From NCBI GenBank assembly GCA_902518075.1, contig CABYEX010000023.1, forward strand, positions 1 through 20,959: a stretch of DNA of 20,959 nucleotides, in the 5' to 3' direction. The notes under the pieces are model-generated. The model searched no databases, was not told the origin of the DNA, and worked only from the letters and a program-made list of their open reading frames with translations. Source of the DNA: Halieaceae bacterium (GTDB lineage: Bacteria; Pseudomonadota; Gammaproteobacteria; Pseudomonadales; Halieaceae). Both the position numbers and the translations under genes were made by a program. This document shows positions 1 to 6,483 of the stretch, one piece after another (the first letter of the stretch is position 1; the number at the start of each line of letters is the position of its first letter).

Positions 1-537
1 TTCCTCGCTAACGAGCAGAAGACCGATTTGCTCGCCAGCCTGACCACGCAGGCATGGGCTGGCGAGGCGGATGCGGACCATGCCCTTGTTGGAACGGCGC
101 TCGCTGACATGGTGGCGGGTGTTGAACAAGCCGATGCGCAACTGGAGCCGCATATCGACACGATTAATGAATGGATGGCAGGCGACGACCTCGCCGCAAT
201 TCATGCCCGGGTTCTAGGCTGGCAGGGCGATGATGTGTGGCTTGGCAGGGCGCGCGACGGATTGGCCCACGGCTCTCCGCTGGCGGCGGCCTGGATTTTC
301 CGACAGTTGAATCAAACCCGGAGTGCTAGCTTAGAGGAGGTCTTCGAGTCCGAGCTGATACTGGGTTGCAACATCATGCGTCACCCGGAGTTTGCGGAGG
401 GCGTGCGTGCGCTGCTGGTCGATAAAGATCGCTCCCCCGCATGGACCTTTGCCGATCTCGCCTCTGTACCCGCCGCGGTGGTGGACACCTTCTTCACTGC
501 GCCATCTGCCATGCCGGCGTTGGCACTACCGGAGTAA
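1..537 (+). CDS. 3-hydroxyisobutyryl-CoA hydrolase, 3' part (enoyl-CoA hydratase/isomerase superfamily)
   Basis: The reading frame is open from base 1, so the gene begins outside the window; only the last 178 residues are present. Hydrolases of this family (HIBCH type) cleave 3-hydroxyisobutyryl-CoA to 3-hydroxyisobutyrate in cytoplasmic valine degradation. The visible part matches the C-terminal region that separates HIBCH from plain enoyl-CoA hydratases: a GSPLAAA segment followed by a helix, then a SLEEVFESEL helix, then EGVRALLVDKDRSPAW, close to the conserved EGVRA-(V/L)-L-(I/V)-DKD-x-x-P-x-W block. The crotonase oxyanion-hole residues lie upstream and cannot be checked. Only three bases separate the stop codon from the next gene, a 3-hydroxyisobutyrate dehydrogenase that would use the product. 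This supports the specific call over a generic hydratase. A TTG at base 28 is in frame, but nothing marks it as the start. Confidence 0.85.
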   Translation, partial: FLANEQKTDLLASLTTQAWAGEADADHALVGTALADMVAGVEQADAQLEPHIDTINEWMAGDDLAAIHARVLGWQGDDVWLGRARDGLAHGSPLAAAWIFRQLNQTRSASLEEVFESELILGCNIMRHPEFAEGVRALLVDKDRSPAWTFADLASVPAAVVDTFFTAPSAMPALALPE

Positions 538-540
538 CAC

Positions 541-1443
541 ATGGCCACAATCGCTTTTCTGGGCCTCGGTAATATGGGTGGGCCGATGGCCAAGAACCTG
601 CTTGCCGCTGGACATCAATTAACAGTATTTGACCTCGTTGAGGCCGCCTGTGCTGCGTTGGCAGCTGAGGGCGCGTCGGTGGCGGCGTCGGCCGCGGAAG
701 CGGCTGAAAATGCTGTCGTGATTATCAGCATGCTACCCGCTGGCAAACATGTGGCGGGGACCTTCCTTGGCGACGATGGCCTGCTGGCGACGATTTCCAA
801 AGACACGTTGATATTGGACGCCAGTACCATTGATGCTGCCACCGCGCGACAGGTTGGTGAAGCTGCGGCAGAGATGGGTATCGACTTCATGGACACGCCG
901 GTCTCGGGCGGGGTAGCGGCAGCGGCAGCCGGCACCCTCGCCTTTATGTGCGGGGGTACGGCCAGTGCTTTTAGCCGCGCGCGACCGATTCTCGAGGGCA
1001 TGGGCAGTGCGGAGAAGATTTTTCACGCGGGCCCGGCGGGGGCAGGCCAGGTCGCCAAGGCCGCCAACAATATGCTGCTCGCGGTGCATATGATCGGTAC
1101 TTGCGAGGCGCTCGCCATGGGTGAGGGGCACGGGCTGAATCCCGCAGTGCTCTCAGACATTATGAAAGCCAGCTCTGGGAATAACTGGTCACTGCAGGTT
1201 TACAACCCCTGGCCCGATGTCATGGAGGGTGTGCCCTCCAGCAACGATTATCAACCCGGCTTTATGGTCGATCTGATGGTCAAGGACCTCGGGCTTGCCT
1301 GTGAGGTTGCCGATAGCTGTGGGCTCAATAATCAAATGGGCAAGCAGGCGATGAGCGCTTACTCAGCTCATCAGGGAGCGGGAAACGGGTCGCGCGATTT
1401 TTCTTCAATTCTGGATTGGATAACCAAAACTTCAGACAAGTAA
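541..1443 (+). CDS. mmsB: 3-hydroxyisobutyrate dehydrogenase
   Basis: This 300-residue protein has the usual family length. It oxidises 3-hydroxyisobutyrate to methylmalonate semialdehyde with NAD+ in valine catabolism. The N-terminal Rossmann motif GLGNMGGPMAKNL (residues 8-20) binds the dinucleotide. The substrate-binding motif DTPVSGG is at 118-124, and the catalytic lysine is K173 in GAGQVAKAANNML, with N177 one helical turn on. The C-terminal GSRDFSSIL segment is typical of bacterial MmsB. A GGAG ribosome site overlaps the stop of the upstream hydrolase gene and lies a few bases before the ATG, so the two genes are probably translationally coupled. The beta-hydroxyacid dehydrogenase family also contains tartronate semialdehyde reductases, but the hydrolase neighbour favours MmsB. 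The gene ends 16 bp from a convergent gene with no clear terminator between them. Confidence 0.93.
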   Translation: MATIAFLGLGNMGGPMAKNLLAAGHQLTVFDLVEAACAALAAEGASVAASAAEAAENAVVIISMLPAGKHVAGTFLGDDGLLATISKDTLILDASTIDAATARQVGEAAAEMGIDFMDTPVSGGVAAAAAGTLAFMCGGTASAFSRARPILEGMGSAEKIFHAGPAGAGQVAKAANNMLLAVHMIGTCEALAMGEGHGLNPAVLSDIMKASSGNNWSLQVYNPWPDVMEGVPSSNDYQPGFMVDLMVKDLGLACEVADSCGLNNQMGKQAMSAYSAHQGAGNGSRDFSSILDWITKTSDK

Positions 1444-1459
1444 AGCGGTGTCAGTAAAA

Positions 1460-3436
1460 TCAGGCGGTGCTGGTCGTCGGGCGATAATTCTCCAGAGTGT
1501 TTCCCAACGCACTTTTGAGCGCATCGAGGTGATGCTCAAATTGCTGCCAGTTCTCCACTCCAGACTTAAAAATGGGCTTCCGAACCTGTTCTGATGACGG
1601 CGTTTTGACTGCTCTGTCAGTAGCCCAGTAATTAAGACAGGCCTCTTCGAAGGGCAGTTCGCAGTAGTCGAGGATTCTTTGGACTTGGCCTGAAAGATCC
1701 TCCACCACATCCTCATACTGCACATGCAGGATTTCTCCTGGGAAGCGCTCGTGCCAGTAGTTCATCAGCCCGACATAGTCTTTGTAGTAGTGGCCTAAGT
1801 CCTCGAGGTTATAGGAGAACTCTTGACCTTCTGCGAACAACTGCTTGAAGCAACTAAAACAGCAGCTGAGGGGGTGGCGACGGATATCAATGATTTTACA
1901 ATTGGGGAGTATGGATTTAATCAGCCCGATGTGTCTGAAGTTGTTAGGCATCTTGTCTATGAAATAGGGAGCTGCCTGCCGGTAGGTTTGTGTCTCATCG
2001 ATATACTTTTTACCCAAAGCATTCAGTTCATCGCTGGACAGGTCGGCGAGTGCTCGTGGGTAGTTAAGTCGATTGAAGTCTTTGTTCTTTGTTCTGAGGT
2101 GCTGAACGATTGCTAGGACATTCGGCAGTTCCTGCGTGCCATCTACTAATGAATGGGATGACAAAATCTGCTCAAGTAACGTCGAGCCTGCACGGGGCAT
2201 CCCCAAAACAAAAATAGAGTCTTTTGCCTGGTGGCCGGACTCTGTTGAGCGGATCTCTGAAAAGACTTTCTTCTGCTCAACAAATTCTTCTGTCATGTGT
2301 TGCGAGATGTAGCGGGACTCAGATCGCTTGATTGAGTTTCCTTGTTCATACATGTGGAACGCATCGTCTACCCGACCCGAATCTTCAAACGCCTTTCCTA
2401 AAGCGAAGTGCAAATAAACTTTGTCCATACTGCGTAAGGTAGGGACGGTCAGGAGTTTTTGCATTCGTTCTATGTCATCGTCATCGAAGCGATAGGTCTT
2501 CAAATTACTTAGTGATTGCCAAGCTTCCCCATGGATGACGCCTTCCCGGCAAGCCTCGCGGTAGCAAGCAATCGCGTCCTCGGTACGGCCGATCGTTTTT
2601 AGCGCGTGGCCTTTTGATGTCAGCGTAACTGGCTCGCCGGGAATACTGCTCAGTAATTCGTCGAATAATTGCAGTGCCGTTTCGTAGTCCCCGAGCTGCA
2701 TTCGGATGACCGCGAACTGCGATTTGAACTGCACGTTTTTGGGGTCTTGCTCGAAGAGCATCAGCGCTTGATCGCTGGCCTCAACCAACTTTTGCCGCTT
2801 TCGCAGGATGCCGACATAGTCTAGGCGCAGAGGCGCGTTATCAGGGTCGAAGGCCACCGCGCTCTCAAGCAGAAACTCGGCTTCGTCCAGTACATTTAGT
2901 TGTGTCGCGATCTGAGCCAGCAGTCGCATTCCTTCGCCATGATGTGGGTGTTCCTGTAAGAAGGCACGACAAGCTTGTTCCGCCTTCGCAATGAAACCTT
3001 GTGACAGAACATCCATGACATAAATGAGCTGCTGCGGCAGGTCGATAAGCCTCTGAATGTAAGGTTTAAGTCGCTCTGCCTCTAGGGTTCGCCCCTGCAT
3101 CAGAAGGATCTCCGCCTGAGCGCGCCAGCTCGCATGCAATGCTGGGTTTTCCTGTGTGGCGCGTCCGTATGCGGATAGCGCGGCATTGTCCTCGCCTAGC
3201 GCTCGAAGCAGATGCCCCCGTTCTTGGAAGCCGCGCGCATGTTTTGGATATAGCGATACCAGTCGATCCAGTGACGCCATTGCCTTTTTTGATTCTCCAA
3301 GTCGACCTGCGCATACCGCTTGTAGATACATAGTCTCGCTCTCATCTGCTGGCTCGTCGTTCAGTAACTCGATGGCGAGGCCATAGTGCTTAGACTGAAT
3401 TGCGTCTTTTATGCGCGCATGTTTTTTGTCGTCCAT
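1460..3436 (-). CDS. TPR-domain sulfotransferase
   Basis: This 658-residue soluble protein has no signal peptide. Residues 1-365 are predominantly helical with many TPR-like repeats, for example around 36-95, 167-200 and 240-292. Residues 405-650 form a PAPS-dependent sulfotransferase domain. The 5'-phosphosulfate loop is FVLGMPRAGSTLLEQIL (409-425). The 3'-phosphate segment is IDIRRHPLSCCFSCF (516-530), with R519 and S524 as the likely ligands; the cysteine-rich form is common in this family. The RKPIFKSGVENW segment (619-630) matches the C-terminal phosphate-binding loop. Family members move sulfate from PAPS to a hydroxyl group on sugars, lipids or tyrosine; the acceptor here is unknown. 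The TPR part probably binds a protein or peptide partner. The ATG is preceded by GGAGAAAGCT, a good ribosome site. It lies just downstream of a TonB-dependent receptor gene, separated by an intrinsic terminator. Confidence 0.9.
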   Translation of the reverse strand: MDDKKHARIKDAIQSKHYGLAIELLNDEPADESETMYLQAVCAGRLGESKKAMASLDRLVSLYPKHARGFQERGHLLRALGEDNAALSAYGRATQENPALHASWRAQAEILLMQGRTLEAERLKPYIQRLIDLPQQLIYVMDVLSQGFIAKAEQACRAFLQEHPHHGEGMRLLAQIATQLNVLDEAEFLLESAVAFDPDNAPLRLDYVGILRKRQKLVEASDQALMLFEQDPKNVQFKSQFAVIRMQLGDYETALQLFDELLSSIPGEPVTLTSKGHALKTIGRTEDAIACYREACREGVIHGEAWQSLSNLKTYRFDDDDIERMQKLLTVPTLRSMDKVYLHFALGKAFEDSGRVDDAFHMYEQGNSIKRSESRYISQHMTEEFVEQKKVFSEIRSTESGHQAKDSIFVLGMPRAGSTLLEQILSSHSLVDGTQELPNVLAIVQHLRTKNKDFNRLNYPRALADLSSDELNALGKKYIDETQTYRQAAPYFIDKMPNNFRHIGLIKSILPNCKIIDIRRHPLSCCFSCFKQLFAEGQEFSYNLEDLGHYYKDYVGLMNYWHERFPGEILHVQYEDVVEDLSGQVQRILDYCELPFEEACLNYWATDRAVKTPSSEQVRKPIFKSGVENWQQFEHHLDALKSALGNTLENYRPTTSTA

Positions 3437-3450
3437 AGCTTTCTCCGGAC

Positions 3451-3478
3451 AAAAAAAGCTCCCAGTAAAGGGAGCTTT
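3451..3478 (-). terminator. Intrinsic terminator after the TonB-dependent receptor gene
   Basis: On the minus strand a perfect 9-bp stem AAAGCTCCC / GGGAGCTTT with a 6-nt loop (TTTACT) runs straight into seven T residues. It begins 24 bases after the receptor stop codon. Its T-tract ends about 14 bases before the ATG of the downstream sulfotransferase and almost touches that gene's GGAGA ribosome site. It should end receptor transcripts and leave the sulfotransferase to read-through or to a promoter inside the receptor gene. Confidence 0.88.
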
Positions 3479-3502
3479 CTGATTGAGACGCTGTTCAGCA
3501 GA

Positions 3503-6292
3503 CTAGAAATTATAGTTCAACCTGACGCCAATCGTTCGTGGGCGCGCATAAGTAGCACGCTGGCGGTCATTAATGAAGGTCCGGGACAGTTCCGCTCTCT
3601 CATCCGTTAGATTATCGACATACAGCGTTGCACCCCAGTTTTCAGACGAGATGCCCGCCGTAACGCCGAACATTGTCCAGCTGTCGATCAAATCGCGGTT
3701 GATAGTGATGATGTCGCTGTAGGACTCGTCCGAGTAGACCATGTGGCCCATCACGTGCGCGCTAAGCCCACTAGCCAGCGTCCAATCGTACCGGGCGTTG
3801 GCGTTGAACTGTAATTCTGGCGCGAATGCGAGTGAGTCGCCTTCGCGTACGTCATTGGTTGGTACTAGCTTATCTGTAATCTCGGTGTCCAGGATTGAGA
3901 ATGAACCGCCGATGCTAAGTCCAGGAACAGATTGCGGTAACCACGTTAACTCGCCTTCTATTCCCATCACTTCAGCATTAGCCGCGTTGTCTGAGAAGAA
4001 GAGATTGACGATGCTGGGGTCAAAGATCGTTGTTTGCAGGTTTTCGATCTCCACAAAGAATGCGCTCCCGTTGAAGCGCAGAGAGCCGCCAGCCATATCT
4101 GCCTTCAATCCGAGCTCGTAATTCGTTACGTCGTCAGTCGTCAGCTCAAATGGCACCTCGTATCCTCCGGCTCCCTGTGCACCCCCCGGGCGGTTGAGAA
4201 GACCAGGACGGAACCCTTCAGAGTATGTGGCGTACCACAGGACGTCGTCAGACGGTTGATAAGAGAGTGTGAACTTCCAGATGGTGCCGGACGCCGCTGC
4301 CACATCAGGCGCCTCAAGTGCCTTCAGATAGCCGCGAATCTCTGCCTCACTGATGGCGTTAGGTGCGTTGACGTACTTGCCACGATCAATACTGTACGAG
4401 TCTAGCGCTGCGAAGATGTCATACGCTTCCTCAAACGAGATGCCTGCCTCCATTCTCGGTGCCGTGCTGCAATCAGACGTGAAGCGCAATGAGCCATCAC
4501 CGTCATACAGGTCGCTGATGTTGGTTCCGAAAGCCTGCTGATCAGCTACGAAGAAGGGGTTACAGAAAGTGGCATTCGCGCCCCCTTCCATGTCAACTTC
4601 AACGTCGTAGTAACGCGCACCTACCGTTGCTGATAGCTTGTCGGTGAAGTCGAAGCTGAACTCGCCAAAGATGCCGTACTGCTCATCGGTGCGGCGGATG
4701 TCGTTTCTAAAAACGGTTGTAGATGGATAAGGACCTTCCTCTGTGTAAAACGATCCGGGGTGCGGATAGTTTTCAACGGGAATGCCGCCGCCAGGATAAA
4801 AGTCAAAGAAATTAATTTTGTCTATCGATGGGTAGACGAAGTCATTACGTTCCTTCAACTCAAGGTCGCTGAAAAATGCGCCTGCCGTAACGCGCCAGCT
4901 TCTATCCTGGTCTGTGCTGAAGCGAATCTCGTGTGTTGAAACTTCAAGCTCTGAGAAGCTGGTGACATAAGTATCGGGCTCGTAACACGTGCCGTATGAC
5001 ACATTGAGCGGCGCACCTTCCTGATAATAGTTGTACTCAGGATAGGAGACCGACGCGTCGCAGATGTAATACGGCAAGTATTGGCCTACGTACATATAAT
5101 CCGTGTAGTCAACGATCTGGTCTGTTTCACGCTCGGTATATGCGCCGGTGTAAACGATCTCCAGCTCGCCCAGGCGGCCCTCGAGTGTCCAGTTAAAGTT
5201 ATCGAAGGAGTCCTCGATCGTGTCGGGGCTGTAGCGTTGCACGCTAGGCGAGTCGGTTCCAAGGGTGGGGTCGGCCGTAAAGGTGCCGTCAGATTCTAAC
5301 TCTTGGGTCATCGCCCCCAGCAGCAAACTCCACTCGTTTGCAAACTCAACTCTCGCTGAAATGCGGGCGCCGGTGTAAGTCGTATCGTTGAAATCGTCTT
5401 CAACTAGGTGGTCGTTATTCGCCGCGAGGAATTGAACTTGTGAATTGGGGTCGCTAGGGTCGAAAGGTACACGAGCACTCGTGTAGGCCACTTGCTCTGG
5501 AAGGTTATTGATGTACGTTGCTGAGTTCAGACCTGCGCGGACAGCAGATACTGGAACCCCGTTGGCCCGCATGTATCCAGCGTCTCGCCAACGAGCGGAT
5601 TCTTCCAGTGTCAACGATCCGGGGACGTTATCTACCCATCCACCTTGGTCGTCCCGGTATACCACGGCACGCAGAGCGAAATTGTCTGAAATCGGCAAGT
5701 TATACATTGCTTCGAAGCGGTTGCTGCTCTCGCCTTCTTCGGTGTAAGAGAAGTCGCCTTTGATTGAGCCGTAGGCCTCGTTGAAGTCTGGCTTATTCGT
5801 GATCAGTCGCACTGTGCCTGTTTGTGAGCTTGCGCCGAATAGGGTGCCCTGAGGCCCTTTAAGTACCTCAACCCGATTCAGGTCCGCCACGTACACGTCT
5901 AGGTTTCTGCCAGGCTGTGACAGCGGTTGCTCATCGAGGTAAAACGCCACGTTGGGAGCAATACCGGCCACCCCAGCCGTAGTCAGATTTGGAGTTGTTG
6001 AGGCAACACCGCGGATGTAGACAGTGTTTTGTCCCGGTCCACTACCACCTGCAGTTAGACCGGGCAGCTGGATAAGGTAATCCTCAAAATTGGAGACGCC
6101 GAAGTCTTCTAGCTTGTCGCCAGTGAGGGCACTAACCGTGACGGCGATGTCCTGAGTGCTTTGCGCTCGTTTGGTCGCAGTAACTACCACCTCTTCGAGC
6201 TGTGCGTTTACTGGATTGGCAATTAATGAAAGTGCTGCAACACCCAGCGCAGCTGCCATAGGTGTGCGTTGAAAACTATGGGGGTGAGACAT
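3503..6292 (-). CDS. TonB-dependent outer-membrane receptor
   Basis: This 929-residue protein is an energised outer-membrane importer. A signal peptide spans residues 1-30, with cleavage probably after PVNA. A TonB-box-like EEVVVTATKR (33-42) follows, then a plug domain to about residue 168 containing VYIRGVAS, RVEVLKGPQGTLFGASS and GTVRLITNKP. The rest is a 22-strand-type beta-barrel ending in GVRLNYNF, whose terminal Phe is the outer-membrane assembly signal. The substrate cannot be read from the sequence. Residues 396-442 form a probable surface loop with 13 tyrosines and two cysteines (C411, C436). The only other cysteines, C577 and C608, also lie in a non-strand segment, so two loop disulfides are possible. 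The ATG has a GGGAG ribosome site with 5-nt spacing. Upstream are tandem operator-like repeats; downstream are a terminator and a TPR-sulfotransferase gene. No ExbB/ExbD/TonB or inner-membrane transporter is nearby. Confidence 0.95.
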   Translation of the reverse strand: MSHPHSFQRTPMAAALGVAALSLIANPVNAQLEEVVVTATKRAQSTQDIAVTVSALTGDKLEDFGVSNFEDYLIQLPGLTAGGSGPGQNTVYIRGVASTTPNLTTAGVAGIAPNVAFYLDEQPLSQPGRNLDVYVADLNRVEVLKGPQGTLFGASSQTGTVRLITNKPDFNEAYGSIKGDFSYTEEGESSNRFEAMYNLPISDNFALRAVVYRDDQGGWVDNVPGSLTLEESARWRDAGYMRANGVPVSAVRAGLNSATYINNLPEQVAYTSARVPFDPSDPNSQVQFLAANNDHLVEDDFNDTTYTGARISARVEFANEWSLLLGAMTQELESDGTFTADPTLGTDSPSVQRYSPDTIEDSFDNFNWTLEGRLGELEIVYTGAYTERETDQIVDYTDYMYVGQYLPYYICDASVSYPEYNYYQEGAPLNVSYGTCYEPDTYVTSFSELEVSTHEIRFSTDQDRSWRVTAGAFFSDLELKERNDFVYPSIDKINFFDFYPGGGIPVENYPHPGSFYTEEGPYPSTTVFRNDIRRTDEQYGIFGEFSFDFTDKLSATVGARYYDVEVDMEGGANATFCNPFFVADQQAFGTNISDLYDGDGSLRFTSDCSTAPRMEAGISFEEAYDIFAALDSYSIDRGKYVNAPNAISEAEIRGYLKALEAPDVAAASGTIWKFTLSYQPSDDVLWYATYSEGFRPGLLNRPGGAQGAGGYEVPFELTTDDVTNYELGLKADMAGGSLRFNGSAFFVEIENLQTTIFDPSIVNLFFSDNAANAEVMGIEGELTWLPQSVPGLSIGGSFSILDTEITDKLVPTNDVREGDSLAFAPELQFNANARYDWTLASGLSAHVMGHMVYSDESYSDIITINRDLIDSWTMFGVTAGISSENWGATLYVDNLTDERAELSRTFINDRQRATYARPRTIGVRLNYNF

Positions 6293-6296
6293 ACTG

Positions 6297-6302
6297 GCTC
6301 CC
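6297..6302 (-). promoter_or_regulatory. Ribosome-binding site of the TonB-dependent receptor
   Basis: The minus strand reads GGGAGC followed by CAGT and then ATG. The site lies directly against the first copy of the 28-bp tandem repeat. Structure or protein bound on the repeat, if it is transcribed, could therefore affect translation. Confidence 0.7.
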
Positions 6303-6358
6303 TTTTTTCTAATGGCTTGGAAAAATGATTTTTTTTCTAATGGCTTGGAAAACTGATT
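6303..6358. repeat. Tandem 28-bp direct repeat, each copy with a 20-bp near-palindrome
   Basis: Two head-to-tail 28-bp copies occupy 6303-6330 and 6331-6358 and differ at one base (A versus C at unit position 23). Each contains TTTTCTAATGGCTTGGAAAA (6305-6324 and 6333-6352). Its arms TTTTCTAA and TTGGAAAA match at 7 of 8 positions across a 4-bp centre. In copy one the arms extend by one more A/T pair. This is the form expected of a pair of dimer-binding operators, or of two small hairpins in the receptor leader, ending next to the ribosome site. Long T and A runs (eight T at 6329-6336) could allow slippage or copy-number change. Confidence 0.85.
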
Positions 6359-6391
6359 ATTGTTCGAAGACTCCGTCAGAGTAGGCTACCC

Positions 6392-6401
6392 GTTCTAGAA
6401 C
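6392..6401. promoter_or_regulatory. 10-bp perfect palindrome in the divergent control region
   Basis: GTTCTAGAAC is self-complementary. It sits between the receptor repeats and the start of the BCCT carrier gene. It is short, so it could be chance; it is noted because it lies within 60 bp of two other dyads in the same intergenic region. Confidence 0.3.
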
Positions 6402-6419
6402 CTGCCTGCAAACGGAACA

Positions 6420-6434
6420 CTTGTTTCGAACAAG
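6420..6434. promoter_or_regulatory. 15-bp perfect dyad, possible operator upstream of the BCCT gene
   Basis: CTTGTT-TCG-AACAAG has perfect 6-bp arms around a 3-bp centre. It lies about 50 bp upstream of the carrier start, a usual place for an operator. A related TTGTTCGAA sequence occurs at 6360-6368, next to the tandem repeats. No convincing sigma-70 pair was found for either divergent gene, so which gene it controls is open. Confidence 0.4.
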
Positions 6435-6483
6435 GCTTTCTGAAGTGTTTTAGCAAGCTTCGGGTAAACTCTGCTCACGCCTG

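Noticed and set aside
519..528. CRISPR-like or insertion-sequence ends anywhere in the window
   Set aside because: No repeat-spacer pattern, transposase or terminal inverted repeats were seen. The only clear tandem repeat is the two-copy unit at 6303-6358.
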